From assembly GCF_003672135.1 (NCBI RefSeq), contig NC_039507.1, forward strand, positions 62,001-126,000: 64,000 nt of DNA, written 5' to 3'. A program made the position numbers and the translations under genes. Below are positions 23,331 through 34,733 of the stretch, piece after piece (the stretch's first letter is position 1; each line of letters starts with the position of its first letter). Source of the DNA: Ooceraea biroi. Its lineage: Eukaryota; Arthropoda; Insecta; Hymenoptera; Formicidae. The notes under the pieces were generated by a model. The model worked only from the letters and a program-made list of their open reading frames with translations, ran no database searches and was not told where the DNA came from.

Positions 23331-24184
23331 ACCAATTTCAGAAATCGTTTAAAATACTCTTATATATCAAAGTTTTATTTATATGATAAAACATAAAAAG
23401 ATATACGTTCAGCCTTCCAAATGATTTTTGTACACTAAAAAACAAAGTGACAAATGTTGTTTCTTAATTTGCCAAAGAAATTTTATATGAAGCATCATTG
23501 ATAAATTTTCAAGCAATATTTGTCATTATTATTAATTGCACAAAGAGTATATTTAGAAAGCATAATATATCAGTATCTCAGAGGTAGACAGTGTTAAGTC
23601 ACATTTTGTGCAAAAACAAAATTTTTATATTTTATGAATGAGGTTGTTAAGGAAATGTTAAGTTAATTCATAAAATATAAAAGTCTAGTTTTTTTACAAA
23701 AATGTGACTTAACCCTGATCTATCTTTGAGGCATTGATATATAGAATTGATATTTTTCTGACGGTTTCTGAAACGTTTATTTTCCCGAAAAAGAAACGTT
23801 TCTCCTAACGTTTTTTTGGTGGACATTTTTCTCCTAAATAAACGTTTCAATAAAATGGTTATGAAACGTTACGGCAAAACGTTTATGAAACGGTTTTGAA
23901 ACCAATGTGTGCTGCCTGGGATGCCACACAGCAAAATATATCACAAAGATATCTAGGAAATATCTAAATGTCAGAATATCTGATTGTAAATTACTGTCAA
24001 GATATCATGAAAATATTTCAGAAACATCTCCAAGATTATAAAAAGTCATGATAATTTCATCTCAGATGTGATATCTGATTCTGTATATATAGATGATATG
24101 TATGCCTCATTAAAAGCAGATATTATATGCAATTTATTTCTCAAAACGGAAAAATCACGACAAATAATATATTCCAGACAACAT

Positions 24185-24471
24185 CCCAGGCAGCGCACAT
24201 ACGTTTCAAAGCAGTTTCATAAACGTTTTGACGTAACGTTTCATAACCATTTTATTGAAACGTCGAAAAGTAATAAAATTTCACCTTTTGAAAAAGTGAA
24301 GTTACGCACTCTTTATTTACTTCAAAAGAGTCCAAAAGAAGAGAAGAAGAAAAGAGTACTGGATCGGTTTTCCGGATTATTTATAAGGTGATAATGCAAA
24401 TGTTACTTGAGAGAACGTCACGCCTGGCCTGGCCATCTATCGGTCGCTTGGTGAACCAGAGGCTGCCTGGG
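24185..24471. mobile_element. Short CCCAGGCAGC MITE, 287 bp
   Basis: Ends CCCAGGCAGCGCAC and GAGGCTGCCTGGG, flanked by AT. Left subterminal region repeats AAACGTTT/AACGTTTC, so it is a short relative of the element at 19,570-23,920. Confidence 0.7.
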
Positions 24472-24688
24472 ATATATGTTTTTAAACGTCGTAGAAATAT
24501 CTCAGAGACATCTTAAAAATATTTATGCTTTTCGATCAGGTATGAATAAAGATAGTCATGTGCAAATGTTGCACAGATATCTTTTTCAAAGAAAAATGTG
24601 ATATAGAGTTATGAGATATCCTACAGATATTCTGTGAATATCTGAAAATAAAATATCTCAGATATGACTTAAAATTGTAGGCATATAT

Positions 24689-25043
24689 ACCGCCGTATAG
24701 TTAGCAGACAAATATGATAAATCTTATTTTTTTTAATTGCAATCGTTTGGGAATCGTTTGGGAAAGTTTAGGAAGCCACTTTTAGAGTTTGGGAAATAAT
24801 AGTTTTTTAATAATTAATGAAAATTAGTTGAGCGTATAGTTAGCAGACATCATTCCAAATAATGTTCTTTTTCGCTTCTTTCAACGCCAAATCATTTGGG
24901 AAATACGCCTGTAATGTTTTTAGAGTTTGGGAAATAATAATTGCATCTCAAAATAAAGTTTCATGTCATCAACCAGACGTGAAGCCAAAAATCTAGGGAT
25001 TTTTTGACCATAGCCTATATAATGGAAAATGTTTATAATCTTC
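24689..25043 (+). repeat. Left terminal inverted repeat of the MULE
   Basis: Pairs with 37,904-38,245. Contains GTATAGTTAGCAGACA twice (24,695 and ~24,833) and multiple TTTGGGAA motifs, the probable transposase-binding repeats. Confidence 0.85.
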
Positions 25044-25299
25044 GATATATCTCATTGTTTTCTAATGTTTTCTATTGCAATCATTTGGGAATCGTTTGGG
25101 CAAGTTTAGGAAGGCACTTTCACAGTTTGGGAAGCAATAATTTTTATAATTAACGAAGATTAATGAAGCGTATAGTTATCAGACATCATGCTAAGGGCCA
25201 ATCTCTTATTCTTTGATCGCAAGGAAATAAATAGCAAACTGTGATTGGTCAATTCTACGACTACATTTACGACTACAATTCATTGTAGACGGTCTTTTA

Positions 25300-25404
25300 T
25301 GTGTTTTGTGCTTTGACCTTACACCTACGTTGTATCCACTGGACCTCACGAATCTCTTGTGTATATTTGACTATACTGTATCGCATGTCTTAAGAGCGAT
25401 TCGG
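25300..25404 (+). other. Possible 5' leader exon for the ELYS fragment
   Basis: A less AT-rich stretch after an ATTGG box (25,237) ends at a donor GATTCGG|GTAAGT (25,404/25,405); the ELYS-like exon opens at the next good acceptor, TTGTTCCAG| (25,548). If used, the captured gene would have a promoter and leader of its own. Inferred from splice-site quality only. Confidence 0.35.
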
Positions 25405-25548
25405 GTAAGTTTATTTGCATCGCTTACATAGTTACACACATTGTTTAAACACATCCAAGTATTACTTAATTGTTATTTAATTAATAATATTGAATAAAAA
25501 AATAATATTAAATATTAAAAGTAATTAAAAGAACTTATCTTGTTCCAG

Positions 25549-26863
25549 CCTTACGAGACGTTTCACCGATGTCTCTCCATGGGATTAGTGCCATTCAATT
25601 CCGAATTCTCATTTGGAAGCAATCGGAACAAGCAACGAGAAATGTTGTTGTCCCTCTGTTTGGAGCAGCGATGGTCCACGGTTTTAGTGAAATGTGCTAT
25701 TGAGTGGTCTGACAGTAGTGCCTCGTATTTGTACCCCACTTTCCTCAAATGAGTTGTCCAAAGAGCATCTGAAATTAAGATATTCGCGGATCGACTCTGT
25801 GTTCCTCTCTTTGACCAGTCAGGTAGCAGTATCGGCAAGGCCGACGTGAAGACTCTGCGATTTTGCTCGCAGCAATTAGAGTACCTGTCTAACGTGGTAG
25901 GTAAGCTACCGTTCGCAACACCGGACTTGATGAAGCAACGAAGGACGCTGGAACATGTCTTCACGTACTTCCAAGTGCTCATTTGGTTCTATGATGTTGG
26001 ACTGTTGCCCAAAACAGGACTTGAATAAGGGCGCTTTGCCTATCTCCTTAGCGTTGAAAGTGTCTTACCCGTACGAGAAGCTTTTGGCACTTTACAAAGA
26101 GAGACGAGCTCAGGTTCTGACGAGAAATAATAACGCTGGCAACGAAAACTGGGAGACCTTTTTCATCGATGAACTGATGACACGCGAGTGTTCCAAGTTG
26201 AAGGCACAGTGGGAGAGAGAGGGTGGCACTACTACGGGCAGCTGCTATCTGCCACCATTGTTGCAATCCTTGTTACGAAGTTACTTAACCGATTGTCACC
26301 AGACGGAAAAGAATGAGACCACCTGTAAACATCAGATTACGATTTATCTTCTGATGGATCTGGCTATCCTGCTGCAACGGTCTTATCCCGCGGTGGATCA
26401 GCTCAAGTATTCATTTGCGTTCAAGATGAGCCCTAGCCTTATTAAGCTCACTCAGGCATTCTGGTTGCTCGATGACGAAGACTATCAGGGTTTCCTCGAT
26501 ATGACTGGTCAACTGATCTCCGACTTCGACGTCAAGGATTGGCATCACAGATTAATACTACGTACTTTGATACGCAACAGCCAGCACAAACTGGCACTCG
26601 TGTACCTCCGCGTAAGGAAACCACCTTTGTCTTCCATGGAGGAGCAAGGTGTGGCCGTAAGCCTATCGGTGGAGCACGGTCTGGTGCAGTCGGCCTTCCA
26701 TCGCCGACCGCCTTGCCACTACGAACAACTGTTGAATATCTTTAATTTGCGTACCAAGGATTCGCTGTACGACAGTTTCGTCTTTATCACGATCGTATTA
26801 TTAATAACCGTTGTATGTGTACCGGCTATTCTGTTAATTATGCCGCATCAGAACTATGTCCAG
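25549..26863 (+). pseudogene. AHCTF1: ELYS (AHCTF1) gene fragment captured in the MULE
   Basis: ELYS is the nucleoporin that seeds post-mitotic nuclear pore assembly. The fragment matches the alpha-helical ELYS domain in order: REMLLSLCLEQRWSTVLVKC, LFDQSGSSIGKADVKTLRFC, VLIWFYDVGLLPK, QITIYLLMDLAILLQRSYPA, LIKLTQAFWLLDDEDY, LALVYLRVRKPPLSSMEEQG. Lesions: TGA at 25,750-25,752 where Trp is expected, and one extra base in CCCAAAACAG near 26,010 that shifts frame. Beyond about 26,770 similarity fades, then a donor CCAG|GTGAGT occurs at 26,863. The N-terminal propeller and C-terminal tail of ELYS are absent. Confidence 0.85.
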
Positions 26864-27264
26864 GTGAGTGTAATCAGAATTCCCATTACTCCCATTTATT
26901 TAGAAAAGGAATTAACATTAAGTTATTTAAAGTCTAATAGTTCAAAATTACGTGCATTTTTAAATTTTGTTTCTAAACTGTGCGCGCATATTTCTTTTGT
27001 TTTATTTTTTAATGAATATAATAATTGAAGAAAGTATCTAAATTTTATCAATCTGAACCTGAATTTTAAGGAATTTACCGACACTAGACCAGAAAAACAA
27101 TTGAATCAAATAACTGTTGAAGTCATGTAACTTCTTTTGTTAGTTTTCTTTGTTGCATCATTATTGAGAGAATATTTGGCACGCGTAAAAAGAGAAGATA
27201 TAGTGAATGTAACAAATAGTGAATATAACGTAGTGAGAGTAAGTTTCGTAACAATTCGTAAAGG
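26864..27264. other. No gene seen
   Basis: AT-rich spacer between the ELYS fragment and a palindromic MITE; open reading frame run-on only. Confidence 0.5.
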
Positions 27265-27410
27265 TTCGTCTACATAAGACGCAGAACGCGAGTCGCAGGT
27301 CGCAAGATTGGGTCGCAATTAAGACGTATCTTATTAGGTGACGACTATCGACTATTTTTATTTGATACTTCGCGACCTGCGACTCGTGTTCTGCGTCTTA
27401 TGTAGACGAA
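27265..27410. repeat. Palindromic MITE, 146 bp
   Basis: Arms start TTCGTCTACATAAGACGCAG and run about 39 bases (to ...CAGGTCGC), with the inverse ending at 27,410. The GC-rich arms contrast with the AT-rich host. Lies inside the MULE. Confidence 0.85.
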
Positions 27411-27579
27411 TAAAAAGAAATAGTGGAATAGCAATTTTTGACAATTTTCCGTAATCGTAATATCTGTCACATGAATCTGGATTCATCCCAGTAGGAAAAT
27501 AAATAAAATTTTAAAACGATGTTGATAAATATTGTGCAATAATAGGTTTATGAAAGAAAGATCACAATCATTTCATTAA

Positions 27580-28110
27580 CATGTTTATTTAAAATGTTTA
27601 TTTTGTGGGCAAATTTTATTTAGAATTAATTTCGATAAAATCGTTTTGTTATGGCAAGGAAAGATCACAATAATTTTACGATTTTATCGGGATGAAATTC
27701 ATTCTAAATAAAATTTGCCTACAAAATATATTTAATTTTTTAGAGTGTTATATATTATTGTGTTCTATTTATTATAATTATGTAATATTTCAAAATTAAG
27801 TTCTTTATTCATTTCCTTTCAAATTTCTGCAGAATGTGCAGGAAAATTGTTCGTCTTAAAATGATGCATATGTTTCTGAATTAATAGAATTGCTTCTGCA
27901 TTCGAAACGTTACAAGGTCGTCTAATAAAATAAAGAAAATAAAAAATAAAGAAAAAATATTACTTTTAACATTTATTATTTTTGGAAAATATTTTGTGAA
28001 GTAAACAAATCATAATAATGCTTTAAAAAACATGCAATTATTTTGAAAGTATAATTTTGAAATATTACGTAATAATTATAATACATAAATAGAACACAAT
28101 AATTGTATAT
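27580..28110 (-). repeat. Inverted partial copy of the MULE 5' region
   Basis: 27,790-27,990 is the reverse complement of 28,640-28,880 with small differences, so the first ~130 bases of the transposase coding sequence and its leader occur head-to-head with the main copy. A second nested inverted repeat (GCAAATTTTATTTAGAAT, with CGATAAAATCG) lies at 27,600-27,735. This foldback arrangement resembles Drosophila FB/NOF organisation. Confidence 0.75.
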
Positions 28111-28749
28111 AACATACTCTAAAAAAATTAAATATAATAAAATGATTCCATCTTATAAATAGTTTTGTTCTGGAATAGAATATCGCTGCGTTTTAAGTCT
28201 AACAACTTTGTTGACGCGTAGTGGTTGAATTGGTTCCTAGAGCGAGAAATTACTGCATCTTTAATGCCCGGTTTCTTCATACCTCTCAATAGCTATCTTC
28301 CAGATAACTAAAAATTTATTTCATTGAAACCTCTGATTACGTATTTAAGGGATAGCTATTCTTCATACTACTCACTTTTGACATAAAGTGTCTAGAATGT
28401 TACTATAAATTACCATATTCTGTCAGGGTACAAAGATGAAGAAAACTGATTCTACGAGATATCCTTTGGATAAAGTTATCGAGAGGTGAAGAAATTGGGC
28501 CTAAGTCCAACGAATTTGTTGGCGTGCAGTTAATTATATAAAAATTTGTCCGACCATCAGACATTGCCAGAGTATCGCGATTTAAAATTTGCATTTAAAT
28601 TTAGAACTTCCTGGCGAATAAAAGTTTCTATACTTGAAATTAAATATATTTTGTAGGCAAATTAAATTAAGTGTTTTTTGTAATTGCTGTAATAAATGTT
28701 AAAAGTATTATTTTTTTTCTTTATTTTTTTATTTTCTTTATTTTGTTAG

Positions 28750-31700
28750 ATGGGACGACCTTGTAACGTTTCGAATGCAGAAACAATTTTGTTAATCCAG
28801 AAACATATGCATCATTTTAAGACGAACAATTTTCCTGCTCGTTCTGCAGAAATTTGGAAGGAAATGAGTAAAGAACTTAATGGGAGGTGGAAACCGCATT
28901 CTGTGTATACGCATGTAAGAGAAAATAAAAATGAGAATCTCGAGAAAGCTCGAAAGAATTTGGGTATAAATCTACAATATGCAAGACCAATCATCAATAT
29001 AATTGACAATGATACTATTAATGAGCTGTCGGATACACCAGAGAGATCATCTTATGATAACGATGATGAAGATGATTATTATGATAGCGATGATGAAGAT
29101 TCTACGGATATTGAATCTTTTGCTCTGGTTCTTTCACCAACGGAATGCGAGAAAATAAAGCCCGAGGAAACTAACAATAAACGAAAGAAATTAAAATCAC
29201 GAATTTGGCCCAATGTAATTACAAATGTGTTTTGGAAATTGTATAAATTTCCTTGCGCCTTTCTAGGCAAATGGTCATACGTACGTACACACAAGGATAA
29301 CGAAAATATTGAATCGTCTGGATTTTACTTGAAATTTAAAGGTATATGCAAGAGTAAAAACAGTAACAACAACATTGTTGGCGTAGCCGAAAAAGAACCA
29401 GTTAATGGAAAGCTACAATTAATTATCAAAACGCGTGACACACGCAATAATTGTCATGAAGATGTGAAAAGACCATTAAATGGTTTAAACAGAAAATTAA
29501 TTGGTCAAAAATTGAAACGAAGGAGAATTGCAGGATATCGACAGAAAGTACTTGCGGAGAATATGGAATTTGGAGAGAACGAACCTCCATGGATACAAAA
29601 ATGTCATGTTTATAGACAAGCAAAAATGGAATGTAACAAGGAAGATCTTGGCATAAAATCAAGTGTGAAAATGGACATGATAACTAGCATCCGCAATATG
29701 TTAGAAGACATCCGATACCGCAATGCTATCCGTGAGATTGGAGTAAAGAAGTTTTATGTTTTTTTTACTGCAGCCCGGAACAAATTTTCGTAGAAAAAGA
29801 ATACTGCCGAATAAAAAACGGATGTTCCCGAATTTGTCTGGATGCCACCGGTAAGGTAGTAAAAAGATTTGAAATTTTCCCAGGACAAAAAACTGGTCAC
29901 GTATTTTTATACACAATTACAATCAATTTTGAAAGTAAAACTCTTCCTGTATATCAAATGTTGTCGGAAAAACATGACGCAATCTTCATCACATTTTGGC
30001 TTCAAGAATGGATACGCACATGTGAGGCGACAATACCAGACGAAGCTGTTTCTGATTTAGGACGTGCTTTATTATTGGCTATGTGTGAAGCACTTAACCG
30101 CATGACATTAAAGGAATACGTCGACGTTCTTTTTAAATGGGCAACGAAAGACAAACATAAAAATCCTCGTCCTTTTAATACTGTAATAAGAGCGGATGTG
30201 GCTCATCAAATGGCTGCTGTCGCCAGGTGGAAATGTATCAAAGACTTGCATCATCCTGTTATCAAAGGTTTCTATCTTCGTACAATCGCTTTAATGATTG
30301 ATTGTCAAACAGTACAAGAGTTAGAACATGTATTTCGGCTAACATGCATTGTTGCACTGTATCTCGACCAAGATGAAAGTATAGTGATATCAGGGAAACA
30401 AATGTCAGTTTTTCAAGCTAGACGCGTTTTGGAAGAATACATGGCTGAACGTGGACAGATCATCGAGAAGCTGGAGACGTCGAGAGAGAATATCGAAATT
30501 GACAAGGAAGTTGAAAATACTTTGAATTCAGCTGAAGAAAAAGATAATAAGAATTTAACTGTCACTCATCAATGGATTAAAAATCTTATTGCAATGTCTA
30601 CACCTCTGGATCAGCGAAAGATGAAGTGTAAGGCTGTAAACGGTTTTTATTTTCCGGAATTCATACAGCCACTTGAACGAATTGCTAAAGAGTTTCCTAT
30701 ATGGACTGCAGCGGCCCTCCCTGGTAAACAAACGCACGCGTCAACAGCTTGGCAGGAAGGATATTTTACTGAGGTAAAGAAAAAAATTTTTGAAGGCATT
30801 CCTTTGCCATGTTCCGCAATTCGATTTTTGAAAGAGCATATTGATGACTTGCATTCTGGCACTAATGAGGTAATAGCAAAATTAAAACATTTTAATCACA
30901 ATCATTGGCAGCCAATATCGTCTCCACATAAACCAGAAGAAAGATTAGCCTTGCAAAAACCTGCTCGAGTTCCAAGTTTATCTGTTAAAAAATCAGAATC
31001 CCCGCGAAAAGTCACTCCTGCTTCATGTTCGTTTGATGAAGAATAGGATTCTTGTTGCAAGATCCATATCAGATTCATCTTACTCGACAATAAATTAGGA
31101 ATCTCCTTGCAAGATTCCACTTCAACTCTATGTGCAGCTGACGAAGAATTTCAATCGATAAAAACTTCGCAAAAACCCATAACATCTTCAGTACAAAAAC
31201 CGATATTAGATCCATGTTCAATAGACGAAGGATTAAAATTCTCATCGAAACAATCACATATAAATATAGATTTTGATTCAATAAGCTTATTACGCGAGAG
31301 GGCTCGCATGGTGAATGACTCTGATTTGAAGAGTGGTGAAGCGTGGAGAGGATTTGTTAATGAAAAGAGTATTCCTGTAGACGTTAATGAAATAAATCCT
31401 GAAAATCAAGAAGAATCGAAAAATACTCAAGATACTTCACAAATTCTCTCTGAATTACTCGACCTTCAAAGCGACGACATAGCAAACATTGATCAAAATC
31501 TTTCTTTTACTGAGTCAAACAACAATAATACTCATGGTTTTTCTATAAGTGAGCAGGAGAAACTTTTTACAAAGGAAAGATCCTTTTTGACTGCTGAATT
31601 ATTAACGCCAACTTCAGAAACAGTTACTTTCTCGAGTACGCCATTAATGGATCATAATTATATGAAATTATCAGAGGCTGAGAATGAGGCATCGATTGAA

Positions 31701-32769
31701 CCTCCTAAAAGTGACCAGCAAAATTTGAACCCAAAATGTAAGAAGAACAAATCTGCGAAAGTAGGTTTTTATTTTCAAGCATGCCCACAAATACGATTTC
31801 TCAATAAGAGACTTGATAATGGAGGAAAAAGAGGTTTTCTTTTGAGGAATGGGTCACAATTGGGAATCATAAAAGTAGGTAACATCGCTGTGGATCTACA
31901 AAAAACTTGTGGCTTTGATGCCATCATCCATATCTTGCAATTTGGTGCGCTTTATCAATCTCAATATGCTTTTGCTATACAGTCATCGAATAATCATGCG
32001 TTAAAATTTGTATGCAAATTTATGAAAATGGGCCCAACGATGGAAATACTTCGTGAACGCATTGTTCTTTTAAATGAATTTTATCCAATCGTAAAGATTC
32101 TGAAGCTCCATCTATCAAATCGTACAAGTTGATTGCAGAAGACTCGATTACTACAATATGGAAGTTATCTCTTTTGTTGTTCTGAACCGACTGAGCCAAG
32201 TGCAATGAGATTCTCTAAATGTAATAATCCGGAATGTGTATCATCGATACCAACGGATATCGCATACTTTGAAGTAAATATCCGAACGATTAATACCAAA
32301 GGTATTCAAGCATTACAAAATGCTGTCTTATTCAATGAACATGGTTACAATGTTAAGTGCTCACAAAAAATTGCCCAGGAAGAGTTACTGTAACGACTCG
32401 TTTACATTTTCACATCTTTATTGATTTGGACACGAGAACACACTGCAAAAAAACATATAGCCTCAAATGCCAGTTAGCAGATGTTCCAGTTACACTGAAT
32501 TCTGTAAGAGAGTATCGGTATGTTTAGAAATATGCATAAATATCGCTTATTATTATTATCGTTTTATTTATTTATTAAATATAAAATAAATGTTTATTAT
32601 TTTCAGCTTGATAGGTGTTATCGAATATATTTCTAGTCACTTTATTGGCTACTGTCGAAAACCTTCAGGACGATGGCTAAACTGTGATGATATACAATTA
32701 AATGTTGAAGGATGTGACGAGACAAGAGTAATTACACTGATTGGAGCCATTTATATCGAGTCACATTAA
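28750..32769 (+). pseudogene. MULE/NOF-type transposase with C-terminal USP-like domain
   Basis: N-terminus MGRPCNVSNAETILLIQKHM then EIWKEMSKELNGRW looks like a Myb/SANT-type DNA-binding segment. The catalytic part has MULE landmarks: CLDATGKVVKRFE (Asp codon 29,841), LPVYQMLSEKHDA, EAVSDLGRALL (Asp 30,054) and IRADVAHQMAAVARW (30,195). After an acidic, repetitive linker (CSFDEE, CAADEE, CSIDEG) comes a USP-like domain: Cys box VDLQKTCGFDAIIHIL (Cys 31,908) and, after an intron 32,518-32,606, His box SSHFIGYCRKPSGRWLNCDD (His 32,638). Lesions: a slip in the T8 run near 29,760, stops at 31,044 and 32,130, frameshift near 32,365. It is dead as it stands. Stop codon at 32,767-32,769. Confidence 0.8.
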
Positions 32770-33254
32770 CTTTTCATGTTGACACTCGATGCTTCTTTTT
32801 GCAATGATACAGGTATTTGATATTTAATCATGAAAGAGCAGAATTTTTAAAGATAATTAAGAATTTAAGGAAAGAATATTTAAGATTTACTATTTTCTAT
32901 ATATAGATTTATTTATGATAGAATTATAACATATACATAATGTATACAATTTTATTTATTATTTTAATGTTATATACATAATTTATATAAAAATATTATA
33001 TAATTTTGTCATTAGGAATGAACGATCACCTACGAGACTTTAGATCTTTTTAATCTAGTGTGAAATATGATAGTCAAAGAAGGAATTCGATAATCTTTCC
33101 CACATCGACTTGATGTTAATTACAGAGACAAATAAAAAAGTTGGTGGTGGACTGGCAAGCAATCATTTTTACAAAGTTTTTGGATCTGTAAGTATTAATT
33201 GTGACAATTACCGATAATTTAAATAATGCCAAATAACTAACGCTACGTTTGTAG
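32770..33254. other. MULE spacer, no gene seen
   Basis: AT-rich sequence between the transposase end and the PIGA fragment. Confidence 0.5.
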
Positions 33255-34236
33255 ACGGTCTTTACAGATCATTCTCTTTTTGGTTTTGCTGATGCATCTG
33301 CTATCTTGACAAATACATTCCTTGAGATATCATTGGTCGACTGTGATCACTGCATATGTGTCTCACACTGGTAAGGAGAATACAGTATTACGAGCAAAAG
33401 TGCAAAAGGAAAAGGTATCGGTTATTCCAAACGCCGTCGACACTGCAGTATTTACACCTGACATCAGTAAACGGAACAATGATTTTAGTAAGTTTGAATC
33501 CAATACATTTGCAGTTATTATATTAGAGATGCCTTATTTTAATTGTTGCAATGTGTGATTGTGTCAATTTCAGTTACCATAGTAATAGTGTCGTGGCTAG
33601 TGTACAGGAAGGGTGTCGATCTTTTAGCCCATATAATACCCGAGACCTGTTCGCGTCATAAAAATGTGCAATTCTTAATTGGCGGAGATGGTGTCCGAAG
33701 AGGTGGCTTATGAAGAAGTGCGGGAAAGAAATTTGCTGCAACACAGAGTTACTTTATTGGGCAGTCTGAAGCACTCTCAAGTCAAGCATATCTAAATAAG
33801 GGTCACATCTTTTTGAATACGAGCTTAACGGAGGCTTACTGTATGGCTATCGTAGAAGCAGCTTCTTGCGGGTAAGCTGCGGTTATATTCATTCTGTTAA
33901 TACGTTAAAGCTTCAACTAAGGAAAATGTGTGTAATTAATATTGTTTTTAGTTTGCAAGTAGTTTCGACGAAAGTCGGAGGAATTCCAGAAGTTTTGCCA
34001 CGGGATCTAATTTATCTCGTGGAACCAACCGTACCTGCATTAATTGAAGGAATAGAAACGGCTATAGCAGATTACAAAGAGGTAACGTCAGATGCCCTTT
34101 TGAGATGCATAGGAGGATAGGGATATTTTACAAGTGGTTCAACATCACGAAACGTATGGAAATAGTGTATAATTTAATGAAACACAAAGCCAAAAGTGTT
34201 AACTACAAATCCTGGGATTTTTCGTGCCTAGAAAGG
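33255..34236 (+). pseudogene. PIGA: PIGA gene fragment captured in the MULE
   Basis: PIG-A is the catalytic glycosyltransferase for the first step of GPI-anchor synthesis on the ER. Exons 33255-33487, 33574-33871, 33952-34081 and a tail to ~34,236 keep the introns. Text: TDHSLFGFADASAILTNTFL, VSHTGKENTVLRAKV, VIPNAVDTAVFTPDI, VSWLVYRKGVDLLAHIIPE, QFLIGGDG, GHIFLNTSLTEAYCMAIVEA and STKVGGIPEVLPRDLIYLVE (the GT4-family EX7E region and sugar-nucleotide site). Lesions: a one-base loss near 33,350, and further frame changes between 33,690 and 33,800. The 5' half is missing. Retained introns show it was copied from DNA, not mRNA. Confidence 0.9.
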
Positions 34237-34588
34237 TAATAAAATACCTGAGTCATCGTATAATGTGGTACTTACGCATATAATTTATTATAAATTTTTA
34301 TGATATTTATTATTTTTATATATTAAAACTTTATCGATATTGCCCGGGACTATAGTGAAATCCATGTATCTTCCAATGGAAAAGAAAACGAAAAGTAACT
34401 GTGTCAAAAATTAACTTCTCTATATGTTCAAGTATTTTATCCTATACTTTGGAAACATTCCAGAAAACTTGGTTTTTGCAAAAATAATTGTTATACAGAG
34501 TACACCTCTGTATAAGAATTGCATATTTACCGATAAAGTTTTAAAAGAATATAAATATATATGTATATAGATATTGTACAGAGAGATA

Positions 34589-34733
34589 TTGGCCGCATTC
34601 AGCAGACTCAACCGCTTAGTAGCAATCGAACATAATTGGTTCTGACTTTTAGAACCAAAAAATCAGCATCGAGTGTTAGCGGAAAATCTAGTAATGTTGT
34701 CCAACTGTTGAGTTGTCTGCTGAATGCGGCCAA
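34589..34733. repeat. Palindromic MITE, 145 bp
   Basis: Ends TTGGCCGCATTCAGCAGACT and its inverse, about 26 bases, with an internal region lacking coding potential. Inside the MULE. Confidence 0.85.

Larger units (their letters stand above)
19570..23920 (+). mobile_element. GAAACGTTTC-family element, 4.35 kb, with DUF4806 gene
   Basis: Ends CCCAGGCAGCACA (19,570) and GTGTGCTGCCTGGG (23,920), flanked by AT on both sides. Subterminal regions repeat GAAACG/CGTTTC motifs (e.g. 23,760-23,905). Inside are a CpG-rich 5' exon-like segment (about 20,240-20,620, ending at a GTAAGC donor after a CT-microsatellite), a minus-strand peptide-like stretch and a broken DUF4806 gene. A near-identical right end alone occurs at 53,050-53,154, and a 287-bp short relative at 24,185-24,471. 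Confidence 0.75.
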
